This document shows, in pieces, positions 8,236 to 17,121 of a stretch of DNA of 32,098 nucleotides. Origin of the DNA: Candidatus Fibrimonadaceae bacterium (GTDB taxonomy: Bacteria > Fibrobacterota > Fibrobacteria > Fibrobacterales > Fibrobacteraceae); the NCBI GenBank assembly GCA_031281265.1, contig JAITFO010000016.1:1-32098 (forward strand), read 5' to 3'. Each line of letters opens with the position of its first letter. Position 1 is the stretch's first letter. A program made the position numbers and the translations under genes. The notes under the pieces were generated by a model that had not been told where the DNA came from, made no database searches, and saw only the letters and a list, made by a program, of their open reading frames with translations.

Positions 8236-8245
8236 TTTCTATATT
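8236..8245 (+). promoter_or_regulatory. tetR -10, leaderless geometry
   Basis: TTTCTATATT at 8236-8245, then 7 bases, then the ATG at 8253. No Shine-Dalgarno lies between, so transcription would start at or one base before the start codon. No consensus -35 is seen. Confidence 0.6.
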
Positions 8246-8252
8246 CCCATCT

Positions 8253-8903
8253 ATGGGGAAACGAAAAGATAAAAAAGCGCTCATTTTGGACGCTATGGAA
8301 AAGATTATTAGCGACGGTAATGCGGAGGGTTGTTCTGTAGATGAGATAGCCAAAGTGGCTGGTATCGGCAAAGGCAGCGTTTACTATTACTATAGGTCAA
8401 AGAGGGAAATAGAGATGGACCTTTATTTCAGAACTTTCGGTGGCTTTGTTGAACGTTGCCAAAACATACCGGAAACTGAAATTAAGGCCATGGAAAAACT
8501 AAAAGCCTTGTTCAAAACCTATTACGACCAAGCTTTGGGGCTCAGCTTAGACAGTTACTTGCATCTGCCGCAAAATATGGATATGCATCAAAAAGTGCTT
8601 GCCTTGCTTGTGGAAAGCATAACGCCTATACTTTCAAAAATCCTGAAACAAGGTGTTGAAGAAGGTGTTCTTGATTGCGATGCGCCAGACGAATTTGCAA
8701 ATATATTTGTATGTGTGTTTGCTTTTTTGTTCGATCCAGGCATTTTCACTCTGAACGTAGATGAAACTCTTAACAAGTTGAGTGCTTTTGCAGAAGTGAT
8801 GGAAAGGGCTTTAAAGGCAAAAAAAGGCAGTCTCTCATTTATGCGCGATAAAGATTTTTTGCTTTCACTGAAAAAATCTTCAATCTGGTTTCAGCTTGAC
8901 TAA
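8253..8903 (+). CDS. TetR-family transcriptional regulator
   Basis: The 216-residue protein opens with the TetR DNA-binding fold: helix 1 KKALILDAMEKIISD, then CSVDEIAKVAGIGKGSVYYYYRSKREI (about residues 28-54), with the usual G-x-GS-x-YYYY pattern of helix 3. The C-terminal ~150 residues are helical and variable, as expected for a ligand and dimer domain; the ligand cannot be read from sequence. The ATG at 8253 is needed to include helix 1 and lies directly behind a -10 with no Shine-Dalgarno. Three CCCTNAGGG palindromes upstream are candidate operators. der follows after 9 bp, so the two are probably cotranscribed; a functional link is not evident. Confidence 0.9.
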   Translation: MGKRKDKKALILDAMEKIISDGNAEGCSVDEIAKVAGIGKGSVYYYYRSKREIEMDLYFRTFGGFVERCQNIPETEIKAMEKLKALFKTYYDQALGLSLDSYLHLPQNMDMHQKVLALLVESITPILSKILKQGVEEGVLDCDAPDEFANIFVCVFAFLFDPGIFTLNVDETLNKLSAFAEVMERALKAKKGSLSFMRDKDFLLSLKKSSIWFQLD

Positions 8904-8912
8904 TGCCTAGAA

Positions 8913-10310
8913 ATGTCAACCTTCCCGATAGTTTGCATAGTGGGACGCCCGAATGTTGGCAAGTCAAGTTTGTTCAACCGCATTTTAGGGCGTAGAGCCG
9001 CCGTTGTAAGCGACCGCGAGGGCGTTACCAGAGACCGCCACTATCAGGAAGCTGAGTGGCAAGGGACAAAGTTCACCCTTGTGGACACAGGTGGCTTTAT
9101 GACGGACGAGCAAATTGACGTTTTGGCGGATTCCGTTAGGGAGCAGATTTTTGCAGCGGTAAACGAGGCGGATTTGATTCTTTTTATGGTGGATATACGG
9201 GTTGGAATCACCACGCTTGACCAGCAATTTGCAAAGCACATTCTAAAAACGGAAAAACCGGTTATTCTGGTTGCGAACAAAAGCGAAGAGGCTGCCGACC
9301 GCACAGAGAGCTTTGCATTTTTGAAACTCGGAATGGGTACGCCAAGAACCGTCAGCGCATTGACCGGCTATGCAGTCTTGAGCCTGCTGGACGAGGTTGT
9401 TTTGCATCTCCCTAAAAATGGAAAAGCCACGGGAGAAGACGCTGCAATTTCATTTGCCATATTAGGGCGCCCGAATGTTGGCAAAAGTACCTTGCTGAAC
9501 AAGATACTCGGTGAGGAGAGGGTTGTGGTCTCCGACATACCTGGCACCACAAGGGACTCCATAGACTGCTATTTTAAATACAACGGGGTTAATTTCAAGG
9601 TCACGGACACCGCAGGGCTTCGCAAAAAAGCCAAGGTCGCAAAACAGAAAGACGAGGTGGAAATTTTCAGCAATATGCGAACAATAGAGAGCATTCGCCG
9701 CTCGGACGTTGTTGTGCTGCTACTGGATACGACTAGGGGTTTTGAAATTCAGGATTTGCGCATAATAACGGAAATTCGCAAAGCTGGCAAAGGATTGATT
9801 TTGGCGATTAACAAGTGGGATATTTTGGAGAACAAGGATTCAAAAAGTTTTGATTTGATTGTAAAGGAAATCAGGGAAAAAGACCCGCTCTTTGAATGGG
9901 TGCCTGTTATCTCCATAAGCGCGTTGGAAGGTCTACGGGTACATAGGCTACTTCAGGAGATTCAAACGGTTTATGCGAACTGCAAGCGCGTTATAGGCAG
10001 GGAAAGGGTTGCGGAAACCTTTAAAACCGCCACCCAAAGGAATCCCCACCACTCCCGGGGTGGGCATTCCGTGCCGCTCAAGAGAGCCTGCCAAATCTTG
10101 ACCAACCCCCCAGTGATAACCGTTGAGACCCCCTACCCGGACTTAGTGGATGAGGCTTATAAAAGATATTTGTTAAAAACATTTTTTGAAGAGTTTGGCT
10201 TAAAAGGTGCCCCCCTGAGGCTAAATTTTGACAAAAACCTGCGTTTGCGAAGTGATGAGGACTTGGAAAATCATGCAAATCCCATTTTTAACATGAATAT
10301 TGGCATTTAA
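8913..10310 (+). CDS. der: Ribosome-associated GTPase Der (EngA)
   Basis: Der carries two tandem GTPase domains and a KH-like C-terminal domain and acts in 50S subunit maturation. Both P-loops read GRPNVGKS (from residues 11 and 185). G3 is DTGG in the first domain and DTAG in the second. G4 of the second domain is NKWD, but in the first it is NKSE (122-125), where the family normally has NKxD. The C-terminal ~100 residues match the KH-like domain, ending in the family-type FGLKGAPLRLNF. Length (465) is normal. There is no Shine-Dalgarno; translation may follow from tetR, 9 bp upstream. Confidence 0.96.
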   Translation: MSTFPIVCIVGRPNVGKSSLFNRILGRRAAVVSDREGVTRDRHYQEAEWQGTKFTLVDTGGFMTDEQIDVLADSVREQIFAAVNEADLILFMVDIRVGITTLDQQFAKHILKTEKPVILVANKSEEAADRTESFAFLKLGMGTPRTVSALTGYAVLSLLDEVVLHLPKNGKATGEDAAISFAILGRPNVGKSTLLNKILGEERVVVSDIPGTTRDSIDCYFKYNGVNFKVTDTAGLRKKAKVAKQKDEVEIFSNMRTIESIRRSDVVVLLLDTTRGFEIQDLRIITEIRKAGKGLILAINKWDILENKDSKSFDLIVKEIREKDPLFEWVPVISISALEGLRVHRLLQEIQTVYANCKRVIGRERVAETFKTATQRNPHHSRGGHSVPLKRACQILTNPPVITVETPYPDLVDEAYKRYLLKTFFEEFGLKGAPLRLNFDKNLRLRSDEDLENHANPIFNMNIGI

Positions 10311-10321
10311 TTTGCTATATT
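10311..10321 (+). promoter_or_regulatory. -10 of the M23 peptidase gene
   Basis: TTTGCTATATT at 10311-10321, ending 10 bases before a GTG and 13 bases before the in-frame ATG of the peptidase gene. No Shine-Dalgarno is visible, so the 5' leader is a few bases at most. Confidence 0.5.
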
Positions 10322-10334
10322 ATTTAACCTAGTG

Positions 10335-11258
10335 ATGAATCTCGTACGCGCACATATAAATTTGGAGAATTCGCCTGTCTCGATGCAGTTGCGTTTTCCT
10401 AGATTTTTGCTGTTTTTTGTTGGTCTATTTAAGCGGCTAGTGCAGCTCTCTATGCTGATTCTCGTCATAAATTTATTCGCCTATTGGACTTACCAGCACT
10501 TTATGGAAGCCGCTCAGGAACAAAAAAATCGCCTCTACTCAAGGCTTCAGGATATAAATGCAAAAATAGATTCCGTGGACATTAAAATATCCAGATCTTA
10601 CAGCAACGAAGATTTGCTTTATGCAAAATACGGGCTTGTGGTACCGGATACCAATATGCGAGAGATGGGTTTTGGTGGCTCAATCTTCCCTGAAAGCTCG
10701 CTCGTGTGGTCTGCGGTTCCTATAAAAAAGTTAAAATCAACTATAGCAGACAGATTCCAAAAAATAAATGCAAAAATTGACCGTTTGAATAATTCCTATT
10801 TGGGTTTGCAGCTCTACATAGAGCGATTGCACGGAAATTTACAGCACACTCCTTCGATTACGCCAGTTTCTAACTTCTTTTTGAGTTCGCCATTTGGCTT
10901 TCGCACTCATCCGGTAACCGGTGAAACGGAAAAGATGCATCAAGGCATAGATATGACTGCCCCAAAGTGGACAACTATTCGCGCTCCGGCGAATGGACGA
11001 GTTGATTTGGTTTCAACCAGCGAAACAATGGGAAGATATGTATCCATAGACCACGGAAATGGCATAGTGACTCGCTATGGTCACATGGAAAAACCTTTTG
11101 TAAAAGAAGGTCAGATAATCAACAGATTTGATGTTATAGGCTACATTGGGAACACAGGGCGTACAACAGGTCACCACCTTCATTATGAAGTATGGGTCAA
11201 TGGAATGGCTGTGAATCCTATTTATTACATACTTCCAGAACAATACTCAGTCGAGTAA
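10335..11258 (+). CDS. M23-family metallopeptidase, membrane-anchored
   Basis: The 307-residue protein has one transmembrane segment (about residues 20-45), then a periplasmic coiled-coil-like region, and a C-terminal LytM/M23 domain. The zinc site shows as HQGIDMTAP and the later TGHHLHYEVW (HxH). SSPFGFRTHPVTGE and YGHMEKPFVKEGQ are typical of the fold. Enzymes of this type cut peptidoglycan cross-links or, when inactive, activate amidases; all zinc ligands appear present, so I expect an active endopeptidase. The layout resembles the MepM/NlpD or spiral-shape M23 proteins. An in-frame GTG at 10332 is an alternative start. Confidence 0.9.
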   Translation: MNLVRAHINLENSPVSMQLRFPRFLLFFVGLFKRLVQLSMLILVINLFAYWTYQHFMEAAQEQKNRLYSRLQDINAKIDSVDIKISRSYSNEDLLYAKYGLVVPDTNMREMGFGGSIFPESSLVWSAVPIKKLKSTIADRFQKINAKIDRLNNSYLGLQLYIERLHGNLQHTPSITPVSNFFLSSPFGFRTHPVTGETEKMHQGIDMTAPKWTTIRAPANGRVDLVSTSETMGRYVSIDHGNGIVTRYGHMEKPFVKEGQIINRFDVIGYIGNTGRTTGHHLHYEVWVNGMAVNPIYYILPEQYSVE

Positions 11259-11298
11259 TTGATATCAGGGAGCTTTCACTCTAAAATCAGGAGTTTTT

Positions 11299-12447
11299 AT
11301 GAACCCTTTAATAATGGGTTTTTTGGCTTTATTGCCAGAATGCCCCTATTTTTATGAATTTCTCCCAGACCCTGTAGATGTGCCAGATAATGAAGGCGAA
11401 TATCTAAGTGTAAAATGGGAAGAGCCCGTTATCCCTTGGGATACCATTCATCTACAGATGGAAAGCAATAAGGCTTTTGCTGTTTATGTTCCGCCGGATT
11501 CTTTTTTTACGGAACTTCTTTTGCATAGAGGCGCGCCTGCCGCCTGCCCTGTGAAAAAAGGGTTGCTCTGTTTGCCCCTTGCTGGTGCAGCTCTCCCAAA
11601 CAGCCGTGCAACCGTATGGAACCTGAGCGCGGGAATTTGCCGCGACACCGCATACCTGCCTGCTCCCAAATCTGGGAAATCCTTTGTGAGAACAGAAAAT
11701 GGGGAGTGGGTTCTAGGGGAGGCAGGTAATGTAAACTCCGGTTCCGCCCTTACATTGGATTCTATAATTTCCATCTACGGTGGAATTCCGCTTTATATAT
11801 CGGAGGTAGCGCCTTGCCCTGAAGAGGGAATTCCTGAATGGTTTGAAATAACAAACCGCACGAACATAGCTTTTCCATTAAATGGCATTTCCGATTGCAA
11901 AGCCAAAACCCCGCTGAAAAGCGCGGACTCCATAAAAGGCAAAAGCTCAGTTTTAATAACAAAGCAAGGTGCCGACCTCGCAGAATTTTTGCAAACAGAT
12001 GAAATTTCAATCTATCAAATATCCATCTCCGCATTAAAGAACACAAACGACACATTGCGGCTTTGCTATAACGGCTTAAAATTGGATTCCGTGATGTGGG
12101 GCAAAGCAGTGGGACGCCCCGTAAAATGCCCGAGCACAGAGAGGATAAGTCCGGGTTTTGTGCCTAAAATTTCAAATAATCAAACAAAGGTCATGGAGTT
12201 ATCAGAACGGGTTTTGGAACGTTCAAAAAAGAAAGCAATGCTCAGAATTCGTATAAATTCGCAGGCTAAATTAGAGCTTAGGCTAATAGATAGGGGCGGG
12301 GTGGGTTTCTTGAAAAAAACTTTTTCGCAAGCCAGCAATTCGTGGATTGAAATTCCCGAATGGCGAGGATGCCAAAACGGGCCATGTTTTATCCATTTGC
12401 AAGGAGATGGAGTAGATGAAACGGTTGCTTTTATTGTTCGCCCTTGA
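11299..12447 (+). CDS. Exported protein with two lamin-tail-like domains
   Basis: The 382-residue protein has a short hydrophobic N-terminus (MNPLIMGFLALLP), probably a signal peptide. Two regions resemble lamin-tail (LTD) domains. The first has FYEFLPDPVDVPDNEGEYLSVKW and, later, ENGEWVLGEAGNVNSG; the second has ISEVAPCPEEGIPEWFEITN, with a later ALKNTNDTLRLCYNG and LDSVMW. Secreted bacterial LTD proteins are often found beside nucleases or cell-surface proteins, but no role is established for this one. The assignment rests on motif resemblance only. AGGAG precedes the ATG. The next gene begins inside its last 32 bp, so the two are translationally coupled. Confidence 0.7.
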   Translation: MNPLIMGFLALLPECPYFYEFLPDPVDVPDNEGEYLSVKWEEPVIPWDTIHLQMESNKAFAVYVPPDSFFTELLLHRGAPAACPVKKGLLCLPLAGAALPNSRATVWNLSAGICRDTAYLPAPKSGKSFVRTENGEWVLGEAGNVNSGSALTLDSIISIYGGIPLYISEVAPCPEEGIPEWFEITNRTNIAFPLNGISDCKAKTPLKSADSIKGKSSVLITKQGADLAEFLQTDEISIYQISISALKNTNDTLRLCYNGLKLDSVMWGKAVGRPVKCPSTERISPGFVPKISNNQTKVMELSERVLERSKKKAMLRIRINSQAKLELRLIDRGGVGFLKKTFSQASNSWIEIPEWRGCQNGPCFIHLQGDGVDETVAFIVRP

Positions 12448-13135
12448 ATGTTCTGCTCTAACGCTCCCCTCTTTAAACAACCCCGCTATATGGAATGAGG
12501 AGGAAAATTGGGAAGTGGAAAAAACAAGCACGGTATCTTTTCGCTATAGCGAACCTTTTTACGGTTTTTACAACGGCAAGCTGGATTTTGCATGGGGCGA
12601 CGGGCATTTTTTGGCGGCAGTGGGATTTGGCAGTGCCAGCTTGGATTCCATCTACAGAGAACTCGAGTTTTCTGGGAGCATTGGGTTTAAGCCATTTAAT
12701 TTCCTGTCTCTCAAGTTAAGCGAAACAGCGGATATATCTTGGATTCCAGAAAACAGCTCTTGGCAGGAGCACAAAATTCTAATTGGGGCTAGTTTTTTTT
12801 ACAAAGACTGGGCAAAAATTTCATTGACTCAAAAAACGCATTTGGTTTCAGAAACCCCTGCCGCTTTTTCATGGCTCTTGGCATGTGAGGCAAATTTTAC
12901 GCTTTACTCATTCGGAGTGGAATTACCTATAAACGAATGGGATAGAACTAATTTCCGTCTCTATCAAAAAATAGCTTTGGGTTATTTCGGTATTTATAAT
13001 TCCTTTGCATATCCAGGCCCCATTCTCGGTTTTGGGTTCAGCTTGAGCACTTCGAACTTTTTAGTTGGCGCGGGGCATTTGCGTGCTGGTTATCCAACCG
13101 GGCATACGGGATATGTTGGGAAGTGGGGTCTATAG
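12416..13135 (+). CDS. Probable outer-membrane or periplasmic beta-strand protein, unknown family
   Basis: A short signal peptide (MKRLLLLFALECSALTLPS) is followed by about 220 residues with alternating hydrophobic and polar positions and many aromatics (for example VSFRYSEPFYGFYNGKLDF, HFLAAVGFGSASLD, FGIYNSFAYPGP). This suggests transmembrane beta strands. There are Gly-rich turns and a Gly/Tyr-rich end (PTGHTGYVGKWGL). It does not end in the usual aromatic C-terminal residue of a barrel, so a small barrel is only an inference. GGAG lies ahead of the ATG. It overlaps the LTD-like gene, implying joint expression and perhaps a common surface complex. Its stop shares six bases with the convergent kinase gene. 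Confidence 0.65.
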   Translation: MKRLLLLFALECSALTLPSLNNPAIWNEEENWEVEKTSTVSFRYSEPFYGFYNGKLDFAWGDGHFLAAVGFGSASLDSIYRELEFSGSIGFKPFNFLSLKLSETADISWIPENSSWQEHKILIGASFFYKDWAKISLTQKTHLVSETPAAFSWLLACEANFTLYSFGVELPINEWDRTNFRLYQKIALGYFGIYNSFAYPGPILGFGFSLSTSNFLVGAGHLRAGYPTGHTGYVGKWGL

Positions 13136-14581
13136 CTCCATTCCAAAAAGCCTTATTTCCGAAATTGCTAAATCATCTGTTTTATTATCGTTTTGTACGC
13201 TTTTCAGTTCAAACATAAGCTCGGTTACTTCCACTGGAACCCACGCGACATATTGAACGCCCAATTTATCTTCCAAAGAAATTTTCCTCGTGGAAGATTG
13301 CTCATTTACTTTATATTCCTTAACAGTGGAATTCGCGTAACGAATCCAAATTTCTTTTGGCTTGCTGTATTTTTGAAAATTATCCCAATCATGTTGATTT
13401 CCTATGGCAATCCCCAAATTGTTTATTAAAGTGGGCTTTGCAAATTTTATAGTCATCAGAATTCCGTTGTTCGCTCTTTGCGCCGAGTTTTTCGGGACAA
13501 TCCAAGCGGTGTTTAAATTCATGTCAAAAAGCGGCCCGGTGGAAACATCCGGTTCAATGCTCTGTATAGTCCATGACTTGCCAGAACTCAAGTAGCCAAT
13601 TGAAGGCGTAATTTCCGGAGAGCTTTTGAAATTCAAAAGGAGAATCAGCAAAATTAACAATATCGGCAAAATGCACAAAATCAAAAACATTATGCGTTCA
13701 GTCATAGAGAGTTTTTGTATCATATTTTTTTGCGGAGCTGCTGCATGAGTATCGCCTCTCGAAAAAGTGTCCAAATCATCTATGAATTCAGAAAAATTCG
13801 CATAACGCAATTCCATCTTCTTTTCAAGGCATTTATCAACTATTTTCTCCAAGGCAACAGGAACTTTGCGATTTTTTCTTCTCAGCGATTCGGGTTTTTC
13901 GTGCAGGTGCTTATTCAAAATGGCAAGCGAGGCACCACCTGTGAAAGGAGGATCTCCGGCGAGCATTTCGTAAAAAACTATCCCTAAATTGTAAATATCG
14001 CTTTGCAAGGTCACATTCACATTTCTGCATTGCTCAGGGGACATATATTCCGGTGTCCCCATTGTCATGCCTGTACTCGTAAGCCTTTGAGAGCCTGTTG
14101 CTATAGAAATCCCAAAATCTATTATGCAAACTTCATCATTCTTCATTATCATCACATTAGAGGGTTTTATATCTCTATGCACAATGCCACGGTCATGCGC
14201 GAATTTCAAGCCTTTTGCTATTTGCCAAGCTATGTATATGGCATCTTTTACCGGCAAAACTTTTTTTCTTTTTATCAAATCGGCAAGCGATTCGCCATCT
14301 ATAAAAGTCATCACTATAAATAGTTTGCCATCTTGCGTTCCATAATCAAAAACCGTCACCAAATTTTGGTGGTTGAGTTCCCTCATGGCTTGAGCTTCGC
14401 TGTAAAAACGTTTTTCCGCTTCACTATCGCCCATGGAATCCAATACTTTTATGGCAACTTTTCTGTCCAGTTTAATTTGCCTAGCCTTATACACGTGGCT
14501 ACCCATGCCGCCTTTGCCGAGCAATCCAAGTAGCTCATAATCATCATTAAAAGGCCTTGGGAAGTTTTCATCTACACGCAT
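13130..14581 (-). CDS. Membrane-anchored Hanks-type Ser/Thr kinase with extracytoplasmic sensor-like domain
   Basis: Residues 15-275 form a complete eukaryotic-like kinase domain: glycine loop GKGGMG (22-27), Lys45 in VAIKV, catalytic HRDIKPSN (Asp137), DFG (155-157), and the activation segment ending MGTPEYMSPEQ. A single transmembrane helix follows (about 296-318). The remaining ~165 residues lie outside the membrane and resemble a discoidin or NADase-type glycan-binding sandwich: FDMNLNTAWIVP, NLGIAIGNQHDWDNF, KPKEIWIRY. All catalytic residues are present. It replaces the PASTA repeats common in such kinases. It lies 4 bp after the aminotransferase stop, on the same strand, with GAGGTGA upstream of the ATG, so it is probably in the same operon. 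Confidence 0.9.
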   Translation of the reverse strand: MRVDENFPRPFNDDYELLGLLGKGGMGSHVYKARQIKLDRKVAIKVLDSMGDSEAEKRFYSEAQAMRELNHQNLVTVFDYGTQDGKLFIVMTFIDGESLADLIKRKKVLPVKDAIYIAWQIAKGLKFAHDRGIVHRDIKPSNVMIMKNDEVCIIDFGISIATGSQRLTSTGMTMGTPEYMSPEQCRNVNVTLQSDIYNLGIVFYEMLAGDPPFTGGASLAILNKHLHEKPESLRRKNRKVPVALEKIVDKCLEKKMELRYANFSEFIDDLDTFSRGDTHAAAPQKNMIQKLSMTERIMFLILCILPILLILLILLLNFKSSPEITPSIGYLSSGKSWTIQSIEPDVSTGPLFDMNLNTAWIVPKNSAQRANNGILMTIKFAKPTLINNLGIAIGNQHDWDNFQKYSKPKEIWIRYANSTVKEYKVNEQSSTRKISLEDKLGVQYVAWVPVEVTELMFELKSVQNDNKTDDLAISEIRLFGMEL

Positions 14582-14585
14582 ACTA

Positions 14586-15779
14586 TCACCTCATCCTTTC
14601 TACAAAATCTTTGAACTTAGGTATTGCAACGCTTATTGTAGGGAATGCTGCCGTAAAGGAAAATCTAACGCAGGAATCCACGCCAAATGCCGCACCGGGA
14701 ACTATAACCACACCTCGTTCATCCAGCAAAGCTTTGCAAAATTCTGTGGAGTTTGAAACTTGCGTACCGTTGGCAGTTTCTTTGCCATAATACGCACTGA
14801 CATCCACAAATAAATAAAAGGCTCCTTCCGGTTTTATAAAATGAATATCCTTAACCGTTTCAAAAAACTCGCACATTCTGTGCATCCGTTCGGAAAATTC
14901 ACACCTCATCTCAAGCACGGAGTCAAATGGGCCTTCCAGAGCTGCTATTGCACCGTATTGCGAAATGTTAGAAGGGTGATGTGTGCATTGCCCTTGTATC
15001 TTTGATATTTCCTTTGCCAAGGAAATGGGCGCAGCGAGGTAGCCTATTCGCCAACCTGTCATGCAATAGGCTTTTGAAAATCCGTTCACAACTACGGTTC
15101 TATCCTGCATACCAGGTAATGTAGCTATTGAAACAAGAGGTTCATCGGTGTAAATCAAATGTTCATATATTTCGTCTGCTATGCAATATAAATCGTTTTC
15201 CACTATCACTTCTGCAAAAGATTCAAGCTCCGCCTTTTTATATGCAACACCTGTCGGGTTGCATGGGCTGTTCAAAATAATGGCTTTGGTTTTTAGCGTT
15301 ATGGCTTTTGAAATCTGCTGCGCTTTTAGCCTAAAATCCGTTTTGGAACATTCCAAAAATACAGGTACCCCGCCGCAATAACGGACTAATTCCGAGTAAG
15401 TACACCAATAGGGAGTTGGTATCAGCACTTCATCTCCCACATCTACAATAGCGGCTATGGCATTGAAAACGGCGTGTTTTGCGCCGGACGTCGCGACAAT
15501 TTGCTCTGGAGCATAAACCAATTCGTTTTCTCTTAAGAGTTTTTCTGCAACCGCCTCTTTAAAATTTTGCATTCCGCTTGGTGCTGTATAGCGTGTTAGC
15601 CCTTTATCTATTGAATCTACGGCGGCGCTTCTTATGTGCATTGGGGTATCAAAATTCGGCTCGCCAACACCCAGGTCCCAAATAGACCTCCCTTCGCCTG
15701 CTAAACGTTTTGCAAGCACGTCCACTTCAACCGTCATAGACGGGCGAATTTCACTCACTCTGTTTGCAAAAAGCTTCAT
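14586..15779 (-). CDS. Pyridoxal-phosphate aminotransferase, aspartate type (class I)
   Basis: The 397-residue enzyme shows fold-type I aminotransferase marks: GVGEPNFDTP near the N-terminus, Trp125 in PYWCTYSE, Asn174 in NSPCNPTG, Asp202 and Tyr205 in ADEIYEHL, and the PLP-binding Lys236 in NGFSKAYCMTGWRIGY. This subgroup (I-gamma, bacterial AspB-like) usually transaminates aspartate with 2-oxoglutarate, sometimes also prephenate; substrate choice cannot be read here. The start is the ATG at 15779, matching the family N-terminus; an open frame to 16037 would overlap the divergent gene. Its Shine-Dalgarno is weak. It is divergent from the CNNM gene with a 61-bp gap. Confidence 0.92.
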   Translation of the reverse strand: MKLFANRVSEIRPSMTVEVDVLAKRLAGEGRSIWDLGVGEPNFDTPMHIRSAAVDSIDKGLTRYTAPSGMQNFKEAVAEKLLRENELVYAPEQIVATSGAKHAVFNAIAAIVDVGDEVLIPTPYWCTYSELVRYCGGVPVFLECSKTDFRLKAQQISKAITLKTKAIILNSPCNPTGVAYKKAELESFAEVIVENDLYCIADEIYEHLIYTDEPLVSIATLPGMQDRTVVVNGFSKAYCMTGWRIGYLAAPISLAKEISKIQGQCTHHPSNISQYGAIAALEGPFDSVLEMRCEFSERMHRMCEFFETVKDIHFIKPEGAFYLFVDVSAYYGKETANGTQVSNSTEFCKALLDERGVVIVPGAAFGVDSCVRFSFTAAFPTISVAIPKFKDFVERMR

Positions 15780-15840
15780 AATGCGTCCAAAACTGATTAT
15801 CAATAAATAAAGATACAAAACTTTGTAAATTTTTAGCTTA

Positions 15841-17115
15841 ATGATAGCTTTACATATCGTAGCTCTGTTTTTAATGGTATTGGCAAATGCCATATTGGTT
15901 CTCATAGAAATCGCGGTAGTTTCTGCAAGGCCGTCTCTTTTGCGGCAAATGGAGCAAGAGGGTAAATGGGGAGCAACAAGGGCAATAGCCATTTTGGAAG
16001 ACCCAAACGTATTTCTGTCCACTGCACAGATAGGCATAACCCTAGTCGGGGTTTTATCCGGTGCCTATGGTGGGGCAACCCTTGAAAAGCCGCTTGAAGC
16101 CTTTTTATCACAATTGCCGATAATAGAACAACATGCAAGCATGATAGCCCTGCCAATAATAGTTATAACAGTATCGTATTTTTCTCTGATAGTTGGCGAG
16201 CTTGTTCCAAAAAGACTGGCTCTGCAATTTGCGGAAAAAATTTCCTGCATATCCGCCCCGCCAATGCACGCCCTTTCCATAATCTTAAAACCTCTCGTTT
16301 GGTTCTTCGATTTTTCTGGCGATATACTGCTCCGCCCATTTAATCTGCACGAAAGCAAAAAACGCCCCGTAACAGCCGAAGAACTTCAACAAATGGCAAA
16401 ACAAGGGCATCAAGAAGGCAGTATAGAAAAAGATGAACTGACCATGGTGAATAGGGTGTTCAATTTATCGGATAGAACGCTCGCCTCCGTTATGACCCCA
16501 AGGCTTTTGGTTGAATGGATAAAGCTGGATATGAGCAAAGAGGAGCTTCGTGGAATAATTATGCTCAGCGAATTCACGCAATTTCCCGTTGCCAAAGATA
16601 GCCTAGAAACCCCCATAGGAACCGTTGACGCACGGGATTTGCTGTGCCAGCTGGCAGCGGGCGGTGAGCTTAATATGAAAGCTATGATAAAGCCTCCGCT
16701 CTTTCTCCCGGACTCAATAAATGCGATGGACGCTCTTCACAAAATGCAAAAACTGCAAAACCCCATGGTGCTCGTGATAGACCAGTATGGGACTTGCATA
16801 GGCATAGCAACTCTGGAAGATATAACTTCCGTGCTCGTTTCGGAAACCGAGCTGTCGGTTATCTCTAATGACAGCCAAAAAATGTGGGTAGTGGATGGCT
16901 TAACGGACATTCATGCGATAATGGAAATGTTTTCCTTTTCAGAATTGCCAGACGAGGATCCTGAATCTTATCACACTCTTGGCGGAATGGTGATGAATAC
17001 TTTAAATAAAATTCCGCAGTCAGGGGATTCCTTTGAATGGAAAAATTTTAGATTTGAAGTTTTGAACATGGATGGGCAAAGGGTTAGCAAGGTCAAGGTA
17101 AGCAGAATTGCATAG
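15841..17115 (+). CDS. CNNM/CorC-type membrane protein (DUF21, CBS pair, CorC_HlyC)
   Basis: The 424-residue protein has an N-terminal DUF21/CNNM membrane domain (about residues 1-185, including EIAVVSARPSLLRQ, IGITLVGVLSGAYGG and GELVPKRLAL). Two CBS motifs follow (RTLASVMTPR and, later, MVLVIDQYGTCIGIATLEDI), then a C-terminal CorC_HlyC domain. The family is linked to Mg2+ or Co2+ efflux and was formerly called hemolysin C/TlyC; real haemolysis is doubtful. No Shine-Dalgarno is seen. A TAAATT at 15826-15831 could be a -10 with a very short leader. The ABC gene follows 6 bp downstream. Confidence 0.9.
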   Translation: MIALHIVALFLMVLANAILVLIEIAVVSARPSLLRQMEQEGKWGATRAIAILEDPNVFLSTAQIGITLVGVLSGAYGGATLEKPLEAFLSQLPIIEQHASMIALPIIVITVSYFSLIVGELVPKRLALQFAEKISCISAPPMHALSIILKPLVWFFDFSGDILLRPFNLHESKKRPVTAEELQQMAKQGHQEGSIEKDELTMVNRVFNLSDRTLASVMTPRLLVEWIKLDMSKEELRGIIMLSEFTQFPVAKDSLETPIGTVDARDLLCQLAAGGELNMKAMIKPPLFLPDSINAMDALHKMQKLQNPMVLVIDQYGTCIGIATLEDITSVLVSETELSVISNDSQKMWVVDGLTDIHAIMEMFSFSELPDEDPESYHTLGGMVMNTLNKIPQSGDSFEWKNFRFEVLNMDGQRVSKVKVSRIA

Positions 17116-17121
17116 TAAAAT

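Noticed and set aside
10045-10065. GC-rich inverted repeat inside der
   Set aside because: It encodes residues that read as normal Der sequence (NPHHSRGGHSVP) and has no T-run, so it is probably a coincidence of codon choice.
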